Below, in pieces: positions 8,656 through 16,488 of a stretch of 64,000 bases of DNA. Below the pieces are notes generated by a model. It ran no database searches. It worked only from the letters and a program-made list of their open reading frames with translations, and was not told where the DNA came from. The number at the start of each line of letters is the position of its first letter. Within the stretch, counting starts at the first letter, position 1. The position numbers and the translations under genes are program-made. Origin of the DNA: Bifidobacterium saguinibicoloris (GTDB taxonomy: Bacteria > Actinomycetota > Actinomycetes > Actinomycetales > Bifidobacteriaceae); contig NZ_JAHBBF010000012.1 of the NCBI RefSeq assembly GCF_019331725.1, positions 1 to 64,000 of the forward strand, written 5' to 3'.

Positions 8656-8694
8656 CCGGTTCACGATTTCCACCCTGCGGAAATCGTGAACCGG
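8656..8694. repeat. 16-bp perfect inverted repeat with a third arm copy at 8566
   Basis: CCGGTTCACGATTTCC (8656-8671) and its exact reverse complement (8679-8694) enclose a 7-nt loop, 6 nt after the malQ stop. The 12-mer ATCGTGAACCGG of the right arm occurs again at 8566-8577 in the same intergenic region. It may act as a malQ terminator, but the extra copy is unexplained. Confidence 0.65.
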
Positions 8695-8700
8695 GGTGGA

Positions 8701-11112
8701 TCACTTGCCGCTCATCACCTCGGCCAGGGACAGCACGCGCGGGTCTTTGAACACCTCGTCGGTGTGCACCACGCGGCCTTCCGCATCCTGCAGCGGGATG
8801 CGCCAGTTCGGATACTGGTCCGACGTGCCCGGCTGGTTCACCGAGGCGTGCTGGCCGGTGCCGTCCACCAGCGCCGCCTGCCGCAGCAGCGACGGCGTCT
8901 CGGTGAGCATCGCGTGCATCGCCTCCACGATCTCCTGCTCGTAGGCGGGCATGTCCCGTTCGGCTGCGGCCGCATCCGCTGCCGGCAGCCATCCGCCTTC
9001 GACGAGCATGTCCAGCATGGCACGGCGTTCGGCGCGTGCCAGGGCCGCGAAGCCGGACACCGGCCCGTCCAGCAGGTGCAGTCGCTCGCGCAGCTTCACA
9101 TGCTCGAACTCGAGATAGCCGGCCGTGGGCGGCAGGTCGTGCGTCGTCACCGAGGCCAGGGTCTGACGGCGGTAGTCGGTCGGCGGCTTGTACGGGTCGC
9201 CCGCGTTCGGCGAATCGTCCACGCGGGAGAACCAGGCCACGTCGGTGCCGAACACGCCGTGCGAGGACAGCACCTCGTGCACGTAGTCGGGCACGGTGCC
9301 CAGATCCTCGCCGACCACCACGCCGTTCGCGCGCGTCGCCTCGATGGCGAGCACCGCGAGCATCGCCTCATGGTCGTACGTCACGTACGCGCCGCCCTTC
9401 GCGCCCTTGCCGCGCGGGATCCACCACAGGCGGAACAGGCCGAGGATATGGTCGATGCGCACCGCGCCCGCATGCGCGAACATGGCGTGCACCATCTCCC
9501 GGTACACGCGGTACCCGGTCTCCTCGAGATAGCGCGGGTGGAACGGAGGCTGGCCCCAATCCTGCCCTTGCTGGTTGTAGAAGTCCGGCGGACAGCCCAC
9601 GGTGACGCCGTCGGCCGCGAACCGCTCCGGATACCACCAGGCGTCCGCACCGAGGGAATGCACGCCCACGGCCATGTCCATCATGAGGCCCAGCGCCATG
9701 CCGGAAGCTTTGGCGGCGCGCTGCGCGGCGGTGAGCTGCTCGTCGGCGATCCACTGCAGCCACCGGTTGAACTCGAACAGGTCCCGGTGCTCCTCGACGA
9801 GCTTCCGCACCTCCGGCGAATCGCGGTTCGTGGTGTGGAACCACGAGGGCTCCTCCCACGGCGCGCCCCACACCTCGAACGCCACGCACCACGTGGCGAA
9901 GGCGTCCAGATCCGGGCCTGCCTGACGCTTGAACTCCTCGAACGCGGCCTCGCGCTCCGGGCTGCGCGGCGCCTCGAAGATGAGACGCAGGGCCTGGCGC
10001 TTCGCCCGCCACGCCTCGTTGAGATCCATTGGCTTCGCGTCGTCGTTGCGGTATGCGACGAGCGCGTGCAGCTCCTGCACGCGGGCCACGGCCCGGGCGT
10101 CCATGAGCTCCGTGTCTTGCCTTTCGCCCGCCGAGCCGGCGCCGGCACCGGTCGTGCCCGCCGTGCGGTCCGCCGCGGCCGCGTATTCGGGGATGTCCTG
10201 CGGACGGATGTACGTGGCGTTGAGGAAGCGGCGCGATTCCGGCAGATACGGCGAAGGCTCCAGCGGCGGGACGGGCGCGCAGGCGTGCACCGGGTTGATG
10301 AGCATGAAATCGGCGCCGGAGCGTTCGCCGGCGTCGGCGAGCAGACGCTTCAGATCGCCGTAGTCGCCCACACCCCAGGAGCCGCGCGACCGCACCGAGT
10401 ACAGCTGCGTCATCCACCCCCAGCGCGGATGCTCCGCGATGGGCTTCGGCAGCGGAATGCGCTTGGGAGCCACGATGAGCGTGGCCGATTCGCCCGTGGC
10501 TTCGCCGTCCGCGGTGGCTGTGGCGGTCGCAGTGTTCACGTCGTCCACGTCTCCGGACAGGGTGACGCGCAGCGTGTGGTAGCCGATCGGCAGGTCCGCC
10601 GGCAGCGTGAGGAGCCAGTCGGCGCTGTTGAGGTCGGGCAGCAGGTCGGACTGCTCGTTGCGCAGCGTGGAGCCGTCCTCCAGCGTGAGGGTCACGGACG
10701 GCTCCGCGCCCTCCGGGCAGTGCAGGCGGATGACGGCGGGCGTGAGACGGCGTGCGGTCTCCGGCTTCGCGGCGGACGCGGCGGTGCCGGTCGCCCCGGT
10801 GTCCGCCGCGCCCTTCGGGGCCGGGCTCCCCTCCGCGACGGTGACGACGATGGTCTTCGAGGGCAGCACGCGGTGGGCGTCCCGTTCGTCGAGGGCGGCC
10901 TGCGAGCGGGCGATGGCCTCGGGGGAGGAGGCGTCGACGCCGAGCGCGGCGAGCACGTCGACCAGCACGTCGTCGGCGATCTCCACGTAGTCGCCGAGCT
11001 GGTCGATGTACGAGGTGGCCACGCCGCTCGCCTTGGCGAGGCGGATGAGCGGCCGCGCCAGTCGTTCGGCGCTTTCCGTGCGTGCGGATGGTTGATGGGA
11101 TGTTGCGGTCAT
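8701..11112 (-). CDS. malQ: 4-alpha-glucanotransferase (amylomaltase, GH77)
   Basis: An 803-aa cytoplasmic enzyme that disproportionates maltodextrins, releasing glucose and lengthening acceptors. The N-terminal ~240 residues form the helical/beta domain typical of the long bacterial MalQ type (LGDYVEIADDVLVDVLAALGV). The catalytic part follows with WGVGDYGDLKRLLADAG; RIDHILGLFRLWWIPRG (nucleophile Asp near residue 555); VVGEDLGTVPDYVHEVL (acid/base Glu near residue 605); and TTHDLPPTAGYLEFE (Asp near residue 660). The start is the ATG at 11112 behind AAGGAG; the frame is open further upstream. Codons 100-115 hold an Ala/Gly/Thr-rich linker. It is transcribed from a region with an operator candidate at 11234-11247, so control by the LacI regulators is likely. 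Confidence 0.95.
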   Translation of the reverse strand: MTATSHQPSARTESAERLARPLIRLAKASGVATSYIDQLGDYVEIADDVLVDVLAALGVDASSPEAIARSQAALDERDAHRVLPSKTIVVTVAEGSPAPKGAADTGATGTAASAAKPETARRLTPAVIRLHCPEGAEPSVTLTLEDGSTLRNEQSDLLPDLNSADWLLTLPADLPIGYHTLRVTLSGDVDDVNTATATATADGEATGESATLIVAPKRIPLPKPIAEHPRWGWMTQLYSVRSRGSWGVGDYGDLKRLLADAGERSGADFMLINPVHACAPVPPLEPSPYLPESRRFLNATYIRPQDIPEYAAAADRTAGTTGAGAGSAGERQDTELMDARAVARVQELHALVAYRNDDAKPMDLNEAWRAKRQALRLIFEAPRSPEREAAFEEFKRQAGPDLDAFATWCVAFEVWGAPWEEPSWFHTTNRDSPEVRKLVEEHRDLFEFNRWLQWIADEQLTAAQRAAKASGMALGLMMDMAVGVHSLGADAWWYPERFAADGVTVGCPPDFYNQQGQDWGQPPFHPRYLEETGYRVYREMVHAMFAHAGAVRIDHILGLFRLWWIPRGKGAKGGAYVTYDHEAMLAVLAIEATRANGVVVGEDLGTVPDYVHEVLSSHGVFGTDVAWFSRVDDSPNAGDPYKPPTDYRRQTLASVTTHDLPPTAGYLEFEHVKLRERLHLLDGPVSGFAALARAERRAMLDMLVEGGWLPAADAAAAERDMPAYEQEIVEAMHAMLTETPSLLRQAALVDGTGQHASVNQPGTSDQYPNWRIPLQDAEGRVVHTDEVFKDPRVLSLAEVMSGK

Positions 11113-11233
11113 GAGTGCTCCTTGAGATGCATCGGTGCGGCTTCCACGCCGCCTCCCCGGTACGGTCGTCCGTGGCGTATCGGGCGGGATGATGGATTGG
11201 TGAAGTGACGTTGCCCTCGACCATAGCGCGGAA

Positions 11234-11247
11234 TGACATCGTTTGCA
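11234..11247. promoter_or_regulatory. LacI-type operator candidate upstream of malQ
   Basis: TGACATCGTTTGCA, whose reverse complement TGCAAACGATGTCA matches one full half-site of the locus consensus. It is 122 nt upstream of the malQ start. Confidence 0.45.
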
Positions 11248-11341
11248 ATACGGTCGGGTGTTCGCGCGTGAGGCCGGCGTCGGCGCGGCGGGACCGTATG
11301 CGGCGTCGCGGGGAGCCGCATGCGACCGTATACACGCTATG

Positions 11342-11520
11342 AGGGGTACTTTGCCGCTGTTCCGGAATGCCATCTCGCGTATAAGGGGTGCCACGTTGGA
11401 GTATCACTCCCCGGAAACCGCATGGTCGCAACGGCATTAAGCCGATTCGGGCCCGTCGTACCGGGAGCGGATACCCCTCGTAAGCGAGGTGGAATTTCGG
11501 AACAACGGTAAAGCACCCCT
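11342..11520. repeat. 179-bp element with 48-bp imperfect terminal inverted repeats (MITE-like)
   Basis: The arms 11342-11389 and 11473-11520 are inverted copies matching at 39 of 48 positions by my alignment. Both start AGGGGT and contain TGTTCCG. The 83-nt centre has no open frame of note. The element fills the space between the malQ promoter and the 3' end of the next GH13 gene, ending 10 nt from that gene's stop. No target-site duplication could be recognised. It may be a non-autonomous transposable element, an IS remnant, or a very large hairpin acting as a terminator. Confidence 0.65.
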
Positions 11521-11530
11521 TGTAACGCAG

Positions 11531-13309
11531 TCAGCTCAGCACCGCGAAGGATTGGGGTGGCAGCAGCAGCTCCCCGTCCTCGATGAGCGGCCCGCCGATG
11601 GATAGGGCGACGGCGCGGTCCTTGTCCGGCCCGTCCAGCGGCAGGCGCAGCGTGTCCCGGCCCGGGTTCATCGCGATGATGACCGATTCGGTGGAGGCGC
11701 CGCCGTCATTTCCGGAAGGATGCGCCGCCGTGCGGCGGTAGGCGAACAGACGCCCGTCACCGGAGAGCACCTCGAAGCCGGCGGACGAGGCCAATGCGGG
11801 CGTGGCGTGGCGGAACGCGAGCACCGCGCGCATCCACTGCCGCAGCGAATCCGGATCGGCCATCGCGGCGGCCGCCGTGACCGGGGCGTCCCCGTCACCG
11901 TCCGCAGGCTCCTGCACCGGCAGATACAGGCGGTCCGCCGGGGCCGTGGAGAAGCCGAGGTTCGGCAGCGAGGCGTCCCACTGCATCGGCGTGCGGCTGC
12001 CGGTGCGCACATAGCCGCCCTCCTTGGTGGGCAGCGGGCGGTACGACAGACCGATCTCATCGCCGTAGTAGACGAACGGGCAGCCCGGCATGGTCAGCAG
12101 CATGCCGTACGCCACCTTGAGTTCGCGTGCGGAGAGTCGCTGGGCCAGGCGCAGCGTGTCATGGTTGCAGGTGATGAGGTCGAACCGTCCGCCCGCGCGC
12201 TCGCAGTCCCTGAGCTGCGGGACGTACTGCTCAAGGAACGGGCGGATCGAGGCGCCGGAGTCTGCGTTGAAGTAGCTCGCGTCGCCCTCGTGCTTCAGCG
12301 GCGTATCGGTGTTGCGCAGCAGCATGTTGTAGCCGTTCGGATTGCCGTCCCAACGCCAGTCGAGGTAGAAGTCCATGTCGAAGCCGGCCTGCATGGATTC
12401 CGCCGGCCGGCCCCATTCGGACACGAACACGGCGTCCGGGAACTCCGGGCGGATCTTCGAGAACAGGTGTTGCCAGGTGCGGATCGTCGCCGGCTTGCCC
12501 CAGTCGTCATGCTTGACGAGGCTGTCGGCCATGTCCACGCGGAAGCCGTCTGCGCCGCGGGAGAGCCAGAAGCGCATCACGCCGAGCAGCGCCTCGCAGG
12601 TGGCGAGGGCGTCCGGGCCGAGCGCGGGCTTCTGCCACGGCTGCTTCGGGTGCGCGAAGCCGTAGTTCAGCGCCGGCTGGCACTTGAAGAAGTTGAGGAT
12701 GTACGTGCCGTCGCGTTCGGTCTCGCCGCCGATGAATGGCAGGCCGTCGCCGCCGGAGATCCAGCAGTCGGTCCAGATGTAGCGTTCGGACACGTTCTCG
12801 GTTGTGCCGTCGACGCTCGTGACGACGCGCGCGGCCGCCTCGGGGTGCGCGGAGGCCCGGAACCAGGCGTGCTCCTCGCTGGTGTGTCCGGGCACGAGGT
12901 CGAGCAGCACGTGCATGCCGCGTTCGTGGGCGGCCTCGAACAGGGCGACGAGGTCGTCGTTGGTGCCGTAGCGTTCGGCCACCTTCGTGTAGTCGCGCAC
13001 GTCATAGCCGGCGTCCTTGAACGGCGAGTCGTAGCACGGGTTGATCCACAGGGCGTTGCAGCCGAGGTCGCGGATGTAGTCGAGGTGGACGGTGATGCCG
13101 GGGAGGTCGCCGATGCCGTCGCCGTTCGTGTCGGCGAAGCTCTGCGGGTAGACCTCGTAGAAGCAGGCGTCGTCCAGCCATTGCGGGCGTCCGCCGCGCC
13201 GCGTTTGCAGACCAGGCTGCGTTGCGGTCTGCGATGCGGCGGCGGGGGAGGTGTTCCACGGGGTGTCGGCGGAGGGTTCGTGCTGGGCGTGTCGCGTGGG
13301 TTCGGTCAT
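11531..13309 (-). CDS. GH13 alpha-amylase-family enzyme (alpha-glucosidase-like)
   Basis: A 592-aa cytoplasmic GH13 protein. The first ~45 residues are a low-complexity polar extension, then RPQWLDDACFYEVYPQSFAD starts the catalytic barrel. Conserved regions: I DLVPGHTSEEH (Gly where most GH13 have Asn before the His); II GFRVDMADSLVKHD (nucleophile); III VFVSEWGRP (acid/base Glu); IV ITCNHDTLRLAQ (transition-state Asp). The start at 13309 follows AGGAG. It is divergent from malE with three operator candidates between them, so both should be induced together. The altered region I and SEWG motif set it apart from the GH13 enzyme at 6632-8416; substrate specificity is uncertain (maltodextrins or trehalose-like glucosides are possible). 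Confidence 0.85.
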   Translation of the reverse strand: MTEPTRHAQHEPSADTPWNTSPAAASQTATQPGLQTRRGGRPQWLDDACFYEVYPQSFADTNGDGIGDLPGITVHLDYIRDLGCNALWINPCYDSPFKDAGYDVRDYTKVAERYGTNDDLVALFEAAHERGMHVLLDLVPGHTSEEHAWFRASAHPEAAARVVTSVDGTTENVSERYIWTDCWISGGDGLPFIGGETERDGTYILNFFKCQPALNYGFAHPKQPWQKPALGPDALATCEALLGVMRFWLSRGADGFRVDMADSLVKHDDWGKPATIRTWQHLFSKIRPEFPDAVFVSEWGRPAESMQAGFDMDFYLDWRWDGNPNGYNMLLRNTDTPLKHEGDASYFNADSGASIRPFLEQYVPQLRDCERAGGRFDLITCNHDTLRLAQRLSARELKVAYGMLLTMPGCPFVYYGDEIGLSYRPLPTKEGGYVRTGSRTPMQWDASLPNLGFSTAPADRLYLPVQEPADGDGDAPVTAAAAMADPDSLRQWMRAVLAFRHATPALASSAGFEVLSGDGRLFAYRRTAAHPSGNDGGASTESVIIAMNPGRDTLRLPLDGPDKDRAVALSIGGPLIEDGELLLPPQSFAVLS

Positions 13310-13380
13310 GGGAAACTCCTGTGTTCGTGCGGTTTTCGGCCGGTGCATGACGGCTGCGCCGGAGGCCTGCAACCATCATA

Positions 13381-13394
13381 TGCCAACGTATGCA
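13381..13394. promoter_or_regulatory. LacI-type operator candidate 1 (malE / GH13 divergent region)
   Basis: TGCCAACGTATGCA, a near-perfect palindrome centred on ACGT. It lies just upstream of the TATAGT box of malE and next to a possible TATGAT box (13375-13380, minus strand) for the divergent GH13 gene. Confidence 0.65.
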
Positions 13395-13404
13395 AAAACC
13401 GTGC

Positions 13405-13410
13405 TATAGT
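13405..13410 (+). promoter_or_regulatory. -10 box of the malE promoter
   Basis: TATAGT, with operator candidates on both sides (13381 and 13436), consistent with repression by a LacI-type regulator. No convincing -35 box. It predicts a 5' leader of roughly 145 nt for malE. Confidence 0.45.
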
Positions 13411-13435
13411 TGCAGTCAACGATGTTCCGCAGCGT

Positions 13436-13449
13436 TGCAAACGAAACAT
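13436..13449. promoter_or_regulatory. LacI-type operator candidate 2 (half-site)
   Basis: TGCAAACGAAACAT: the left half agrees with the consensus, the right half is degenerate. Downstream of the malE -10 box. Confidence 0.4.
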
Positions 13450-13470
13450 TTCAAAGCCATACCGAACCAA

Positions 13471-13484
13471 TGTGAACGTATGCA
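13471..13484. promoter_or_regulatory. LacI-type operator candidate 3
   Basis: TGTGAACGTATGCA, 90 nt from site 1 and 81 nt before the malE start. The right half-site is identical to those at 13381 and 22895. Confidence 0.5.
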
Positions 13485-13564
13485 ACGAAGCTTTCAGCAC
13501 AGGAACTGAAAACGTGGGCATCCGGAGATCGGAAACACCGAACTGAGAAAGGAACGGATCAACG

Positions 13565-14797
13565 ATGATCAACTGGAAGAAGGCCATCGGCCTCGCCGCC
13601 GCAACCGCCATGCTGCTGCCGCTCGCCGCCTGCGGCTCCGACAACGACTCGAACGGAGGCTCCTCCGACGGCGGCGCCATCACCCTGAAGGTCTGGGCCC
13701 CGCAGGAGGACCAGGACGGCAAGAACTCCTGGCTGAGCCAGGTGGAGGCCGGCTTCGAGAAGGCCCACCCCGAATACCAGATCACGTGGAAGAACGACGT
13801 CGTCTCCGAGGGCGACGCCTCCAAGACCGTGCAGACCGACCCGTCCTCCGCTGCCGACGTCTACATGTTCGCCTCCGACCAGCTCGGCACCCTCATCGAC
13901 TCCGGCGCCATCGGCCAGCTCGGCACCGACGCCGCCAAGCAGGTCAAGGAGCAGAACGGCGACCTCGAGGTCAGCTCCGTCACCGGCCCCGACGGCATCC
14001 TGTACGGCGTGCCCTACACCGGCAACACCTGGTTCATGTACTACGACAAGTCCGCGTTCTCCGAGGAGGACGTCAAGAGCCTCGACACGATGGTCTCCAA
14101 GGCCGCCGTCGCCTTCCCGCTCTCCAACTCCTGGTACATCGGCGGCTTCTATGACGGCCTGAGCCTGTTCGGCGAGAAGGGCAACAACGCGAAGGCCGGC
14201 ATGGTCTTCCCGAAGGACTCCGCCGACATCACCACGTACCTCGCGAACCTCGTCGCCAACCCGAACTTCCATGACTCCGCCGACAACTCCGGCCTCTCCG
14301 AACTGCAGGCCGGCACCGTCAAGGCCTACTTCTCCGGCACTTGGGACGCCGCCACCATCCAGAAGGCCCTCGGCGGCAACTACGCCGCCACGCAGCTGCC
14401 GACCTTCACCGTCAACGGCCAGACCAAGCAGATGAAGTCCTTCGCCGCCACCAAGGCCGCCGCGTACAACCCGAACGCCTCCAACCCGAAGGCCGCCGCC
14501 CAGTTCGCCGCCTACCTCGGTTCCACCGAGGCGCAGAAGCTGCACTACGAGGCCCGCCAGATCCCGCCGACCGACAAGTCCCTGTCCGACCTGACCACCG
14601 ACGACATCGCCGCCAAGGCCCAGGCCGACACCATGGCCAACACCGCCATCCTGCAGTCCGGTCTGTCCGGCATGAACGACTGGTGGACCCCGGCCGAGAC
14701 CTTCGGCAAGGCCCTCGTCAACAAGGAAGTCACCGCCGACAACGCCCAGGCCAAGACCGACGACTGGGTCAAGCAGGTCGGCAAGTACGCCGAGTGA
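13565..14797 (+). CDS. malE: Maltose/maltodextrin ABC transporter substrate-binding lipoprotein
   Basis: A 410-aa extracellular lipoprotein that captures maltodextrins for import. The signal peptide INWKKAIGLAAATAMLLPLAAC ends in the lipobox LAAC, whose Cys (residue 23) would be lipidated. An Asn/Ser/Gly linker follows, then a family-1 solute-binding fold (ITLKVWAPQEDQDGKN, SAADVYMFASDQLGTLIDSG, GVPYTGNTWFMYYDKSAF, AAQFAAYLGSTEAQKLHYEA). An AAAGGA ribosome-binding site is 8 nt before the ATG. It is first in the importer operon and is followed by two hairpins before malF, an arrangement that usually leaves more malE than permease mRNA. No ATPase gene is present; as in many Gram-positives, a shared MsiK/MalK elsewhere would energise it. 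Confidence 0.95.
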   Translation: MINWKKAIGLAAATAMLLPLAACGSDNDSNGGSSDGGAITLKVWAPQEDQDGKNSWLSQVEAGFEKAHPEYQITWKNDVVSEGDASKTVQTDPSSAADVYMFASDQLGTLIDSGAIGQLGTDAAKQVKEQNGDLEVSSVTGPDGILYGVPYTGNTWFMYYDKSAFSEEDVKSLDTMVSKAAVAFPLSNSWYIGGFYDGLSLFGEKGNNAKAGMVFPKDSADITTYLANLVANPNFHDSADNSGLSELQAGTVKAYFSGTWDAATIQKALGGNYAATQLPTFTVNGQTKQMKSFAATKAAAYNPNASNPKAAAQFAAYLGSTEAQKLHYEARQIPPTDKSLSDLTTDDIAAKAQADTMANTAILQSGLSGMNDWWTPAETFGKALVNKEVTADNAQAKTDDWVKQVGKYAE

Positions 14798-14801
14798 GCA
14801 T

Positions 14802-14829
14802 GACGGCCGGGACTCCGGTCCCGGCCGTC
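14802..14829 (+). terminator. Hairpin after malE
   Basis: An 11-bp stem GACGGCCGGGA / TCCCGGCCGTC with a 6-nt loop, 4 nt after the malE stop and without a T run. It probably stabilises the malE mRNA 3' end or attenuates read-through. Confidence 0.5.
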
Positions 14830-14918
14830 CAGGCCGCCCCGGCCCCGCCGATCGCAGGACCGGCTGACCGACACCGGCACTGACTCCTTCTATCTCTTTA
14901 CCTCTCCTCCTCCTTCGT

Positions 14919-14969
14919 GACAGGGCCCGGGCGACATGCTGTTGACGCAGACGGCGCCCGGGCCCTGTC
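14919..14969 (+). terminator. Long GC hairpin between malE and malF
   Basis: A perfect 15-bp stem GACAGGGCCCGGGCG (14919-14933) with CGCCCGGGCCCTGTC (14955-14969), followed by a CU-rich stretch with TTCC repeats. Together with the hairpin at 14802 it should reduce transcription into malF/malG. Confidence 0.6.
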
Positions 14970-15000
14970 GCGGTTCCTTCATGTTCCTTCCCATCCACTC

Positions 15001-15044
15001 GATTCGTTCGAAATTCGATTCATTCGAAATTCGATTCGTTCGAA
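15001..15044 (+). repeat. 16-bp tandem repeat with TTCGAA palindromes upstream of malF
   Basis: 2.75 copies of GATTCRTTCGAAATTC (start positions 15001, 15017, 15033) located 41-84 nt before the malF start. Each copy contains the palindrome TTCGAA. It may be a binding site for a regulator or RNA-binding factor; no known motif was recognised. Confidence 0.7.
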
Positions 15045-15084
15045 CCATCCATCCAATCCATTCACTGAGAGGCGGTAGGGTGCA

Positions 15085-16488
15085 ATGACATCGGCAACCC
15101 TTTCCCCACGCGAGATGAAGCGCCGTCGCAAGCTGGGCGCGGACTACGTGGCCCCCTCGCCGTATTCGGTCCGCAACGCGCTGACCCGCGGCGACATCTT
15201 CACCAAACTGTCGGCGGTCGTGTTCGGCCTCGGCAACATCGTGCGCAAGCAGTTCGTCAAGGGCATCGCATTGCTGGCCCTCGAGATCGCGTTCATCGTC
15301 TTCATGGTCGTGGGCGGCGCGGAATACCTGGGCAAGCTCCCCGGCCTGGGCGACCAGAAGCAGGGCAAGAAGCTGGTCGACGGCTTCTGGGTGTACACCG
15401 CCGGCGACAACTCCGTGGTCATCCTGCTGTACGGCGTGTGCACGCTCGTCATCTGCGCGCTGTTCGTCTACTTGTGGACCATCTCCCTCAAGTGCGCGTA
15501 CAAGGCCGAATGCCTGGCGCGCGAGCACGGCCAGGCCCCGAGCCTCTCCGACGACCTGCACACGTTGACCAACCAGAAGGCCAACCAGCTGCTCATGTTC
15601 CTGCCGACGCTCGGCATCCTCGTGTTCACCGTGCTGCCGCTCATCTTCATGATCTCGATGGCGTTCACCAGCTACGACCATAAGCACCTGACCCTGTTCG
15701 ACTGGGTGGGCTTCCAGAACTTCGCCGAGGTGTTCTCCAACAGCGGCGGCACCGTCAACGCCGGACTGTTCATGTCCGTGCTCGCCTGGACCCTGGTGTG
15801 GGCGTTCTTCGCCACGTTCCTCAACTTCTTCTTCGGCATGTTCTTCGCGATGATCATCAACCGCAGGACCACCCGCTTCAAGGGTTTCTGGCGCGCCTGC
15901 TTCTCGATGTCCATCGCCGTGCCGCAGTTCGTGTCCCTGCTGGTCATGCGCACCATGCTGCAGCCCACCGGCGCCATCAACCGTCTGCTCATGGAATGGG
16001 GCTGGATCGACTCCGCGCTGCCGTTCTTCACGAACGCCACGTGGGCGCGCGTCACCGTCATCGTCATCAACCTGTGGGTCGGCATCCCGTACACCATCAT
16101 GCAGATCACCGGCATCCTGCAGAACATCCCGGCCGACCTGTACGAGGCCGCGAAGATCGACGGCGCCAACTGGTGGCAGATCTTCGTGAAGATCACGATG
16201 CCGTACATCATCTTCGTGCTCACCCCGTACCTCATCACCACGTTCACCGGCAACGTGAACAACTTCAACGTCATCTACCTGCTCTCCGCGGGCAACCCGA
16301 CGCCCGTCGGCTCGTCCGCAGGCAAGACGGACCTGCTCATCACCTGGTTGTACAAGCTCACGGTGGACAAGAACGACTACAACCTCGGTGCCGTCATCGG
16401 CATCATGACCTTCATCGTCCTCGCGGTGGTGTCGCTCGTCACCTACCGCAATTCCGGTTCCTACAAGAATGAGGAGGCATTCCGCTGA
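15085..16488 (+). CDS. malF: Maltodextrin ABC transporter permease MalF
   Basis: A 467-aa inner permease subunit. The N-terminus is long (~150 residues) with two hydrophobic helices (KGIALLALEIAFIVFMVVGG and SVVILLYGVCTLVICALFVYL), as in bifidobacterial and other Gram-positive MalF. The transport core follows from about residue 175. The EAA loop that docks on the ATPase is YEAAKIDGANWWQIFVKIT near residues 354-372. The C-terminal NVNNFNVIYLLSAGNPTP stretch is typical of MalF. The ATG at 15085 follows GAGAGG. The stop overlaps the malG start (ATGA), so translation is coupled. With MalE and MalG it imports maltodextrins released by ApuB. Confidence 0.95.
   Translation: MTSATLSPREMKRRRKLGADYVAPSPYSVRNALTRGDIFTKLSAVVFGLGNIVRKQFVKGIALLALEIAFIVFMVVGGAEYLGKLPGLGDQKQGKKLVDGFWVYTAGDNSVVILLYGVCTLVICALFVYLWTISLKCAYKAECLAREHGQAPSLSDDLHTLTNQKANQLLMFLPTLGILVFTVLPLIFMISMAFTSYDHKHLTLFDWVGFQNFAEVFSNSGGTVNAGLFMSVLAWTLVWAFFATFLNFFFGMFFAMIINRRTTRFKGFWRACFSMSIAVPQFVSLLVMRTMLQPTGAINRLLMEWGWIDSALPFFTNATWARVTVIVINLWVGIPYTIMQITGILQNIPADLYEAAKIDGANWWQIFVKITMPYIIFVLTPYLITTFTGNVNNFNVIYLLSAGNPTPVGSSAGKTDLLITWLYKLTVDKNDYNLGAVIGIMTFIVLAVVSLVTYRNSGSYKNEEAFR

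Noticed and set aside
8686..11208. 840-codon plus-strand open frame opposite malQ
   Set aside because: Antisense shadow; Arg/His/Val-rich low-complexity translation, no ribosome-binding site, and malQ motifs are intact on the other strand.
11342..11520. Complete insertion sequence
   Set aside because: Only 179 bp and no transposase frame; only the inverted-repeat ends are supported.
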